Below, one piece after another: positions 10,584-18,639 of a stretch of 23,069 nucleotides of DNA (its first letter is position 1; every line of letters begins with the position of its first letter). The notes beneath the pieces were generated by a model. It was not told the origin of the DNA, did not search any database, and saw only the letters and a program-made list of their open reading frames with translations. The translations under genes and the position numbers were made by a program. This stretch comes from Silene noctiflora (lineage: Eukaryota > Streptophyta > Magnoliopsida > Caryophyllales > Caryophyllaceae). The DNA is taken from assembly GCA_009801015.1 (NCBI GenBank), contig VHZZ01004481.1, positions 73,312 to 96,380 of the forward strand, written 5' to 3'.

Positions 10584-11010
10584 TCGACAGTTTTTCCCTG
10601 CTGACTCGTCAAAAAAGGTTTAAAAACTATGATTTTGAAAGCGATTTTGAGTGTATTTGTGACATAGATTCTTACATAATTATAAATAAAATACAAATTG
10701 GGATTTTATAACCTCAGACTTACATGTTTATGAAGTGAGATTCACTAATTCGACGTTTAGTGATTGCTCTACTTGATGTAAAATGAAGATGTCCTCGAAA
10801 GAGGAAAATAACAAGTTGATTAATATTAATTGAGTGTAGTGGTCAAGTTGGTCGGTCTATGCAAACGTGCTTGGTACCTAGAATGATATAGGCTTACGTG
10901 GTCGAGTAGATCAAGCACGTAGGCGTCAAAGCAAAGCACGTGGTCTTAGAATGCAAAGAGAGAAGAGAAGGGGCGGACACTCGCGTGAAAAATATGTGAG
11001 GCGAAGGCCT

Positions 11011-11020
11011 GTATTTATAC
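11011..11020 (-). promoter_or_regulatory. TATA box of the Tat LTR
   Basis: Minus-strand GTATAAATAC (plus strand gtatttatac) in the middle of the LTR. This would be the promoter of the element's genomic RNA, with a start about 30 bases further along the minus strand. It is inferred from motif and position only. Confidence 0.55.
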
Positions 11021-11102
11021 TAATCATGAGGTGGGAGTTTTGGAAGGATTAAAATACAGAAGAAAACCGGAAAGATTTGGGCATTGCTGGAAATAAGCCT
11101 AG

Positions 11103-11134
11103 GAAGAGGCGCATCAGGCTGTGCGTCCTCTCTT
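11103..11134. repeat. GC-rich hairpin motif, copy C (Tat LTR)
   Basis: GAAGAGGCGCA, six-base loop, TGTGCGTCCTCTCTT: the two arms are near-complementary with one bulge. It lies about 85 bases upstream of the LTR TATA box on the element strand. The plus-strand sequence before it (GGAAATAAGC at 11089-11098) is shared with copy D. Confidence 0.6.
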
Positions 11135-11286
11135 GGAGCAGTTTCTCCTTTAGCATCGAAGATTTACACGTTTTCAGAGTTTGGAAAGGATTTGATTTCC
11201 TTATTCTGTCAAAATAAGATATTTTCGAAATCTTAAAAATATTTAGATATTATTTAGGATTCCCAGAAATATCCCGACCCAGATTT

Positions 11287-11342
11287 GAGACGGTTTTTAG
11301 AAAATGAAGACGATTTCTCAAAATGAAGACGGTTTTTGACCC
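11287..11342. repeat. 19-bp tandem repeat, about three units
   Basis: Three consecutive units of form ga(a)gacggtttttnnaaaat at 11287-11305, 11306-11324 and 11325-11342 (the last partial). They lie in the upstream part (U3) of the Tat LTR on the element strand. Possibly an enhancer-like array, but there is no direct evidence for function. Confidence 0.55.
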
Positions 11343-11538
11343 GGACTCCAAATGCACTCTAATTACTGTCAAAACGACCGTATCGGCGCGTGGATGACAA
11401 CATAGGGCTTGAGACGACTGTTTGAGCAATCATATGTCAACAAAGTAATGAGATGTCATATCATCGCTCCGTATATTGAACATGCGGCCCAATCATCACT
11501 AGGTGTTTGCCGAAGGGTGCAGAAATGAGGTATTTATA

Positions 11539-11550
11539 GAGCCCCCACTT
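11539..11550 (-). other. Polypurine tract of the Tat element
   Basis: The minus strand reads AAGTGGGGGCTC immediately before the LTR start at 11538. A G-rich run next to the LTR is the expected plus-strand priming site. It fixes the element's orientation as minus, in agreement with pol. Confidence 0.65.
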
Positions 11551-12389
11551 TGACTGAGGCTTGGACAAGGCAAAAGCTACAGTATAGCCCTCAGGTCAAT
11601 CGAATATTACAACCTGAAGGCTATGGCGACGCGAGGTGGTTCAAAGGGACTGAACCAAGGACCTGTCATCGGGAACAGTTTAAAGTCTGTCGACTTCTGG
11701 GGAGGGTCGTTTAATGTCCAATAGACTACATAAGGAAGCTCGCTAGTCATAAGAAGAAATCATACCTGAAACTCCGTGGGGAATAGAAGGAAGCATGCAG
11801 CAAGAGGTTAGTAGAACCCACTGGAGAAATGGAAGAACGGTTTTCCTGAAAACCGTTGTTGAGAGAAAATCGGCAAAATAGGTTGAAGTTTGAATTTACT
11901 TGCATAAGTTGGAAGCAAATTCACAGCAGGACGTCGCTAGAAACTTCTTGCGAGATAGAAGAATAGAACGGTAAAACGTTGGGAGAAATGCCGAGGACAA
12001 ATGATAAGACGGGCTTTATGAGGACCGTCTAAAGGAATAAGCTTACATTGGTTGGAAGAAAATTTCGTTTATCGAAGAATACACGGCCTGTATGCGACAA
12101 TGTACCCTTCATGGGGAGAAATGTGTGCAATCCATTTGGAAGAAGATAAGTCTGACGAGAAAATATACCCGTAGAAGATAATTTGCGAAAACACCTCGAA
12201 ACGCGTGAAGAAACATTTCAAAACGTGGATTGAGGTAGGACCCACAAGTAACGAACTTGTAACGACCTGAAAGCAAGAAAAATTTTTAGGGAAAGGATGT
12301 AACATGAGCTGCGATATCAGGAAAGGACGCAGCAAGATTTGCATTTTCTCCCGAACTCGTCTAAGTCTGATAAAACAGGAACTCAAACG
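11551..12389. other. Non-coding stretch between Tat LTR and antisense PMD gene
   Basis: About 840 bases with no convincing gene on either strand; the short minus-strand frame at 12069-12386 has no recognisable motif. It contains one near-perfect inverted repeat (11836-11857). On the plus strand it would be the upstream region of the PMD gene, but I see no clear TATA box near 12350. Confidence 0.5.
11836..11857. repeat. Perfect short inverted repeat
   Basis: AACGGTTTTC, two-base spacer, GAAAACCGTT: ten-base arms that match exactly. A related but shorter palindrome, CGGTTTTA/TAAAACCG, lies at about 12734-12752. Its role is unknown; no T-run follows and this is not a bacterial terminator context. 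Confidence 0.6.
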
Positions 12390-13084
12390 CGAATTTAGTG
12401 TTCATTTCAATTCGTCATTTCGTCTTACAAAAACACAAAACAACTCAAAATTCTTCATCAATCATCATCACAAGTCAAACAAAACTTGCCCTAAATTATG
12501 ACTAATCCAAATATGCATCCCGTCTTTTGCTTTAACTGCATTTGTAGCTTGAATTAAGTTCTGAAATTAGGGTTTTGTACCCAAAAATGTCAAAACAATT
12601 GGGGCTTTTGCCTCAAATGGATTTGTTTCTTGAAATTGACATTAGAATTGGGCAGTAGACCATGCTAGGAGCATAACCATGTGTTCACTTTGAGTTTTTG
12701 TCAAGTATAGACGAAATGGTAGCAAAATGTGACGGTTTTAGGCTAAAACCGCTTAATTAGCTCGAAAATGAACTTAAACTACTCGAAAATCGATGAAAAT
12801 TGATTTTTTGGAACCCTAGGATTATGGGTATACTTGTTATCATGTCGGAATTTCAGTTTGTGACAATTCCTCGGGTACACTTTTTGTGTTGGTTTAGGTT
12901 ATTTATAGCGAAATTTTGCCGAATTTTCGACTTACCATCGCCATTAGGCATGTCTAAGACACGTAGGAACGTAGTGTAAACATACTTGTCCATTTTTAGG
13001 AAGTGATCTCGAAATAACTCGAAAATATCTTGAAAACGGCTTGAAAAAGTGATGAAATGATTTGAAATATTTGTTTTTTTGCAG
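12390..13084 (+). other. Leader and 5' intron of the antisense PMD gene
   Basis: From about 12390 the plus strand is CA-rich and G-poor with repeated 'caa' and 'atcatc' words, typical of a plant 5' leader. A T-rich intron-like stretch then ends with the strong acceptor 'atttgtttttttgcag' at 13084, five bases before the ATG of the PMD frame. The donor is uncertain (candidates between 12540 and 12580). A leader intron is common in plant genes with long 5' regions. Leader start and donor are inferences. Confidence 0.45.
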
Positions 13085-13170
13085 AGAATATGCCTTCGAC
13101 GTCCGGATGTGACTTCATGGATGTTGAATTTGACCCTTCTTCGGCTTTCGTGGCTCACACGGGTGTCCAG

Positions 13171-13212
13171 GAGGAGGAGGAGGAGGAGGAGGAGGAGGAG
13201 GAGGAGGAGGAG
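13171..13212 (+). repeat. (GAG)14 microsatellite coding for poly-Glu
   Basis: Fourteen perfect GAG triplets in frame with the PMD start codon, giving an acidic run near residue 28. The other frames give poly-Arg and, on the minus strand, poly-Leu, which explains two spurious open frames there. Perfect repeats in a decayed gene suggest recent length change by slippage. Confidence 0.9.
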
Positions 13213-14292
13213 TTGCCTAGGAGGGCAAACTTTAGGAGAGGTGGCCGTTAGCCTGCTCGGGCACCTGAGTGGGCTGAAAAATGGAATGCTCAGCATCTCA
13301 TTTGGGCTGCGGAGTATAACCTATCGTACCGAGTGACGGGGAGTCTGGTAACCTTTCAAATTTCCCGATTTACTAAATTTTAATTCTCCTTTTCTTTTGA
13401 AATACTTGGCTAATATACATGTTTGAATTTACACGAGGCTGGCAACATGAGGTCATTCTCGGGTACACAACCATGATTAAGGCCTACGAGAGACTGTCAG
13501 AGGAGGAGAGAAGCATCCTTGACTGGGCTGCCTTCGGAGCCTAGGTACTAGCTTGGCGCGAGATTCGGGCTAGGAAGATGATGCGGGCGTTCTTGGGACA
13601 TGACCTCGACCTTTCACATGTCTTTTGGTGAGATAGGGGTTACGTTGGAGGACTTCGGCAAGATCTCCGGCTTGCCGTTCGGAGATGAGTCGATAGTGTG
13701 GCCCAAGACGACCATGAGGGCTGACTCGGCTGAGTCATGGAGGCTAGTGGTCTGGTGTTTGCCCAAGGTCGCGGCTAGGGTACCCATCCTGGTTACGAGT
13801 TCCTACGTCAAGGACTAATTTGATGGGAGGACTCCAGCTAGAGTACATATAACTGAGGGAGGGAGTTTGGTGCCTCCTCCGCCGTGTACGGCTGAGCAAC
13901 GAGCTCGTTTGTGGCTCTGGTGGTTCTTGTCTTCGATTTACTTCAGAGACAAAGGGAGAGGCTTTCGATGAAGCTTCTCCCTTTTCATGCTGACTTGGGT
14001 GGCCTAGATCGTCTAGACTGGGTCACCCGTAGCTTTACGGTCCTCACTCGTTACATGAGGGCCATGGTGCGTCCCGAGTTGTTAGAGAGAGGGACGTCGC
14101 CTGCTATCGTTGGTCCAGGACTTATTTTGGAGGTATAAACCTTCTTTTTATCCTTTATTTCTTCATTTGTAGGAATACAAATGAAATAAGAATGCTTATT
14201 TCCCCTTTACTTTTGTACATTCGGCAAGATTTCCTTGTATGAATAAGAATATGGACGAACAAATATGCATGGCGATATAGATAGAATAAATG

Positions 14293-14412
14293 ATATGTAA
14301 ATAAATGATTATTTACTTGCTTTGACGAATGAATGATCAATATAGATAAGTAAATGATTACTTAATATGTAAACAAATGATTATTTATCTTCCCTGACAA
14401 ATGAATGATCAT
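14293..14412. repeat. Tandem duplication within a PMD gene intron
   Basis: Two copies of about 48 bases (14293-14340 and 14365-14412; period 72) sharing 'atatgtaaa.aaatgattattta' and 'tgac.aatgaatgatca'. They lie in the intron between exons 3 and 4. A local duplication with no visible function. Confidence 0.65.
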
Positions 14413-15565
14413 TAAAAAAACTTCTTTTATTTATTTAGGCCTGGATCTAGGGCGGCCGACGTTCCCAAGGAGTACCCTGTTGTGAGAGACTGGATCATCT
14501 ATAGACAGAAGAGCCAGCATACCTCTTACGACACCTGTAGGAGGGGTGTCAACGCTTTGCAGCTCGACAGCGTAAACATTCTTTTCTAGTCTTCGTTTGT
14601 TTCCAATTTTCATTGTTATTTTGATTTTGGTTGCCTGACCCTTGAAATATGACTTCAGTGGGTGCTAAGACCTTGGGAGGACTACACTAGGGCACCAGCC
14701 TTTGTGGCTGAGGTACTTAGACCTAGGAGCTTGAGTAGACTCCTTCTCGTGACGCCATGGGGCCTGTTTGGTACTTGGGCAAGCGTCTGGCTAGGCAGTG
14801 CCTCCGTGACCCACCACAGACGATGTTTAGGGAGCCTACTAAGGCAGAGAGGACTGCTAACTTTACCTTCCCGATCTGGAGTACTTGGAATTTGTCTTGA
14901 GGAGATTGGCGCATTGGCCGATCGTGGTAAGTATTCATTCTGTTTGTTTAGAATATGATTCCCTTTGAAAGGAAAATGTGTTGATATTTTTGTGTTTGAC
15001 AGGAGATCAACACAGCTGGTGTCGAGCCCCCAGCTTTTCTTGAGACTTTGGAGTACGTGGAGCCGGCTGGCGTGACGATGTGCATGGAGGTATCTTCCTT
15101 CCCGGAGGCGGTGACCGAGGCTGGCCTCGAGAAGTGGCAGCATGTCGTGAGGAGGGTGATTTTTCAGTTTTAAACTTCTCCTTTTTATCTTTTCTTAGTA
15201 GCATGTAAGAACATGAAATGTGACTTGACTTGGTTTGAAAATGCAGGTGGGCGCCGTCGAGGCATGCGGAGTTGTGGCAGATGGCTAATTGGCTACGAGC
15301 TACAGCTGTCGAGGCACTCAATGGTCATTTTGGAGGATAGGTGTGAACCTTTCCTTATTTTAGTAAATTTGAATTTCTTTTAGAAGCTTTCCTTTGTATT
15401 TTGACAACTATTGTTCCTTTTGTTTTGTAGCGGGAGCGGGAGCTCGAGCTAGAGCGGTCACATGAGGAGGCAGCCCGCCTGGAGAGAGAGCTGGAGGTTC
15501 GTGACGCTGACATCGCCATTCTAGAGGCGATGGCTCACGACCTTAGGAGGCGTCGGGCTGAGTAG

Positions 15566-16325
15566 CGTCGCGACCTAGTCTTTGTACTTTTTTTTTTACT
15601 TTATTTTGTTCTCGGGAATGAGCTCGAGTGTTGTACTTATTTTTGTACATTTTGGTATGTACATATAGGGGACTGCGTGCCTCTGCTGCTATTGGATGTA
15701 GATATGAAACTTGTACCTGCAGATTAGCATGGAAACAGGTTTGGCATAGTGACCACTTACGTCGTCATGCTACCGAAATTTACGCAGAAAAAAACAACTA
15801 AAACAAGTATAAGCACAAATGTAAACAAGTAATTACAAGTTAAAATGGCCTAAAATGTAAGATTCAGTCGAATCGAAAAGAAAAGAGAAAAAAAGTGCCC
15901 AAAAAAGAGTGGACAGTGACGTGATGCACGACTAAAAGACGGGAGTGCTTCCCCCTAAAAAAAGAAAAATGAAAATAAATAAGTTTGAAAATGTTAAAGT
16001 TTGAAATGACTGACGCGGAAGCTACTTACTGACATTCTAAAATGTAAAATGTCAAAACTTAAATAAAAAGGCAAAAATTTTAAGAAAATGTAACGACAGT
16101 GGAGGAGTGCTTCCCCCGAAAAAGTAAATGAAAATAAAATGGGTAAGAATACGTCGGGAGCGGTTTCCTCGAAATGCAAACCTGATTGGAAAAGGGATTC
16201 CGATTATGTTAAGGATAATCAAATTTCGGAAGAAAAAGTCTTCACAAAACAATAGGAATAGGAAAGAAAAACTAAAACCGGATTAGGAAACCCTTCCGCA
16301 AAAAACTACGGGAAATAAGCTTGGG
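15566..16325. other. Spacer between the two antisense genes
   Basis: About 760 bases without a credible gene. It opens with T-rich sequence that would be the 3' end of the PMD gene; I see no clean AATAAA. It contains two copies of a block starting GGAGTGCTTCCCCC or close to it (15945-15990 and 16104-16160), about 160 bases apart, each followed by A-rich sequence. On the element strand these read as G-runs like a polypurine tract (GGGGGAAGCACTCC). Confidence 0.5.
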
Positions 16326-16387
16326 GAAGAGGCGCAGCAAGAGCTACGATCCTTCCTGAAGGTGCATCTGTTGCTGCATTATCTCTT
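16326..16387. repeat. GC-rich hairpin motif, copy D (upstream of second antisense gene)
   Basis: GAAGAGGCGCAGCA, then a decayed arm (gctacgatccttcc), then a second pair (gaaggtgcatctg...ttgctgcattatctctt). It has the same two-hairpin form as the LTR copies. Differences from a perfect hairpin are often C-to-T or G-to-A, as expected from decay at methylated CG sites. It ends about 40 bases before the TATA box of the second antisense gene. Confidence 0.55.
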
Positions 16388-16428
16388 GGGCTTGTCTGTT
16401 CCTGAGTGGAATTAGGAAAGCCCGAAAT

Positions 16429-16437
16429 TATATATAG
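16429..16437 (+). promoter_or_regulatory. TATA box of the second antisense gene
   Basis: TATATATAG in non-repetitive context, about 98 bases before the ATG at 16527. A start about 30 bases downstream would give a pyrimidine-rich leader of roughly 65 bases, normal for a plant gene. The start codon context AAAATGG is favourable. Together with the downstream AATAAA this suggests a separate transcription unit on the plus strand. Confidence 0.6.
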
Positions 16438-16526
16438 AGACCTCGAGTGAACGCTTATTCTCACAATTCTCCCTTCTATAATCCGTAATGTAATATTCTC
16501 ATACAAAATCTTCGCAAATTCTCAAA

Positions 16527-18091
16527 ATGGATGCCTTTGAATCCCGTCTCAAACAATGGACAAATGAATTCATCAACGTAGAGAAGCATGATATGTCCGC
16601 CTTCAATATTGGGCAAATAATTAGTTTTAAGCAAATAACGATGGTGAGGCCCTTTTTAGATGCATGCTTGGAATATTAGAACCCCGATTTTCATGTTTTT
16701 GTTATTCCGGGAGGAGAAATATGTCCCTTTCCTGAAGAATTTGCAGTAGTTGGTCGGTGGGATGTTGAAAATTTGCCCATATTGCCTCCTAACTCCCAAG
16801 GATATAAGAATAAATTTAGGGACCTACTAGGGCTGACCAAAGCCGAAGTAGACCGTCTTGTTACTTCAAAAGGTGTAAGAATGTTCAATCTAGTAGACCT
16901 CTTCATAAATAGGGAGGACCCTACTATTTCATATGTGGCGAGGCGCCGAGCATTTGGATTTTGCCTTATCCATTGCTATGTTTTGAAGGGCCATGTTGAT
17001 GCTGAAATGAGGGGAGATCCTCGTTTCCTTGGAATTGTGGAGCAAATTGAGCTGCGCAGGAGCCCAAATTGGCTATCATTGGGAGAGACCATCCTTGGTC
17101 TAGATAATAGAAAGGCTAATCGCGAGATGCTGTATTTGAGAAGTCTCGTAATACTTCAGGTAATTTTCTTTCTTTCCTTTTTTTTCTTTTTTCTTTACTT
17201 TCTTTTCGGCCGAGTATTTTATTTTATTTTATTTTTTGTTTTTGCTTCTTTTTATTTTTTCGTTTCTTGTAACTCTTCTCCTTGTTTTATTTTGCCAGAT
17301 TTGGTTTATGGAGAGACTTTGATTGATCGAGCCCCCAGTTGATGTGTTCGGCTACCGTTCAAGGTCCATTTTGATGAGGACGAGGCTATACATGGTAGAT
17401 TTGACCAGAGTTTGCAATTATTGGGAAAACAAACTGAAGAATGAAGGTGGCCCTCTCATTAGATGGATCGTTCCATGGTGGCATCTTAAGGAATTGACAG
17501 GAGCATCCAGTCTTGACCCTACACAGTAGATTCGCATTCCAGGTCTAGAGTTTATGGTCACTATCTTCGCGGAAAGGTTGTTGAGACAAGTGAGCCTAAG
17601 ACAGAAGATCCCCAAGTTGGATACCGTTCCCCAGATGGAATTGGCGCACATCACTGACTCTTGTTGTGAGTGGGCACTTCGCTGGGATCAGAGGAACATG
17701 TGGTATATACCTACTCCTGTAGGTTTATATGGGTATCCGACTCATATATGCAATGGACCAAAGCTAGCACTTCAGAGGAGAGGGAGAAGCTATAGAAGCA
17801 TGTGCCTGTTGACTACAAATCTGTGAAGTAGCCAAGGAGAACCAGAATTATTTGACTAAGGGAGAGGAAGAAGCTGGATTCCAAGTCATCCATCCAAAGA
17901 AGAAACCGAAAAGAGCTCCTCCTACTGAAAGAATGGTGGTGGATAAGAATGGAAATGCTAGACCACGAGAGATACCTTTTGTAATTAGGTCTAAAATAAC
18001 GCAGGAGCATCCACCTCGGGGCCGCGATAGGAAGTATGATAAAAATGACAAAGGCAAAGGGAAGGTGGATGAGTATCCTAGGTCTTCGTAA
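16527..18091 (+). pseudogene. Second antisense gene: PMD/DUF7745-like protein, one intron, broken
   Basis: Exon 1 is 16527-17159 (211 codons, one in-frame TAG at 16677). The intron is 17160-17298 (gtaatt...ttgccag, T-rich). Exon 2 runs from 17299 to the TAA at 18089-18091, with stops near 17320 and 17527 and a frameshift between about 17770 and 17850. Visible blocks: ICPFPEEFAVVGRWDVE (around 16715), RDLLGLTKAEVDRLV, FLGIVEQIELRRSPNWLSLG (17025-17085), IRWIVPWWHLKEL (about 17460), IPGLEFMVTIFAERLLRQVS (17540-17600), and a basic Lys/Arg-rich C terminus (17890-18088) that could bind nucleic acid or act in nuclear import. The layout resembles the DUF7745 family of plant transposon-linked proteins, itself PMD-like; I recognise it by pattern only and its function is unknown. 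It is antisense to the Tat element and next to the PMD gene, suggesting both are element cargo. Confidence 0.72.
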
Positions 18092-18119
18092 TTTTATAGT
18101 AGTATTTATTATTTGTTGT

Positions 18120-18125
18120 AATAAA
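18120..18125 (+). terminator. Polyadenylation signal of the second antisense gene
   Basis: AATAAA 29 bases after the TAA stop, in a T-rich context typical of plant 3' ends. It supports an independent plus-strand transcript ending before the Tat pol. Confidence 0.55.
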
Positions 18126-18639
18126 AAGGCGGTGTTTTTAGAATCCTAGCTTAGCATTTTCAGCTTCAGTAGTTGTTTATTATTATTTGGCATATTATTA
18201 TTAATGAATAAACAGTTTTGCAAATTTAAGAAAACTTTAGTCAATTATGTACTTTTTACTTATCCTTTCGAATTTCAAATGCTAAAGCACTTGTCATTCT
18301 ATTTGCACATTATAAAAAGTATTTTGAGTTGTATCCCATGAAGGATTGCCTACGTATTCACCGTATAATGATGAAATCAAACCCGTAACATAGTTCAAAA
18401 TATATGGAAAAGAATAAGTGTTCGAGGCAAGAGACAATAAAATGATCATAGGGAATAAGAAAGGTTCTTTACTTACTCCTGAAATACAATTAAGTTAAAT
18501 TTGACGATGTTGAGGATGATATAAAATGCCTAAAATGCAAGAGCAAGATAGCATGAAGAGGGATAATGACATGTGCCATATGTATGCAACGTGTCACATG
18601 AGCGACACGTAGGTCATGCGTGATGCGTTCAGACCAAGT
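18126..18639 (-). other. Non-coding region following Tat pol
   Basis: About 510 bases between the pol stop and the 3' end of the second antisense gene. On the minus strand at about 18392-18320 it reads as 'ctatgttacgggtttgattt', then 'gtgaatacgtaggcaatcc' and 'ttcatgggatacaa'. I recall a similar ACGTAGGCA block just after pol in Tat-type elements, so it is probably an element-specific 3' sequence. No gene is visible. Confidence 0.5.

Larger units (their letters stand above)
9310..11538 (-). repeat. 3' LTR of the Tat element
   Basis: The outer end is TG on the plus strand at 9310-9311 (CA on the element strand), placed exactly where the element 2 LTR breaks off. The inner end is set by the polypurine tract: on the minus strand GTGGGGGCTC is followed by TATAAATACC from 11538. 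A canonical LTR would begin TG, so the second base appears mutated. The length of about 2.2 kb is long, as in Tat elements. It contains a TATA box, three copies of a GC-rich hairpin motif and a 19-bp tandem repeat, but no gene. The other LTR is outside the window, so the limits are inferred. Confidence 0.72.
13085..15565 (+). pseudogene. Antisense plant mobile domain (PMD) protein gene, intron-containing, broken
   Basis: Seven coding exons fit GT-AG introns: 13085-13347, 13438-14132, 14439-14571, 14659-14926, 15003-15155, 15247-15340, 15431-15565. Translation starts at ATG 13090. Order: a run of 14 Glu; a start region (EWAEKWNAQHLIWAAEYN); ERLSEEERSILDWAAFG; the PMD signature TSTFHMSFGEIGVTLEDFGK with ISGLPFG after it (13600-13680); RLWLWWFLSSIYFRDKG (about 13910-13960); WIIYRQKSQHTSYD (exon 4); WVLRPWEDYTRAP (exon 5); a charged helical tail, RERELELERSHEEAARLERE (exon 8). 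PMD proteins such as Arabidopsis MAIN and MAIL1 act in the nucleus on gene expression and transposon silencing; the domain also occurs in transposons. Stops near 13249, 13525 and 13816 and frameshifts near 13438, 13590, 13950 and 14770 make it dead. It lies antisense inside the Tat element; its exact subfamily is not settled. Confidence 0.78.

Noticed and set aside
11287-11342. CRISPR-like array
   Set aside because: The 19-bp repeats are directly adjacent without spacers and lie in a plant LTR. This is a simple tandem repeat.
12069-12386. 105-residue minus-strand frame upstream of the PMD gene
   Set aside because: No recognisable motif and no sign of an exon structure. It could be chance in a non-coding stretch, so it is not listed as a gene.
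12853-13336. Open frames with poly-Leu (minus strand) and poly-Arg (plus strand)
   Set aside because: Both are wrong-frame readings of the (GAG)14 repeat. The frame with the ATG at 13090 gives poly-Glu and continues into PMD-like sequence.
14682-15143. 153-residue minus-strand open frame
   Set aside because: It is the reverse of PMD exons 5 and 6 and has no motif. The plus-strand exons have matching splice sites and domain content.
13085-18091. Ordinary host genes rather than element cargo
   Set aside because: Not fully excluded. But both units lie between pol and 3' LTR of one element, share an upstream motif with the LTR, encode transposon-linked domains and are decayed like the element, so cargo is the simpler reading.
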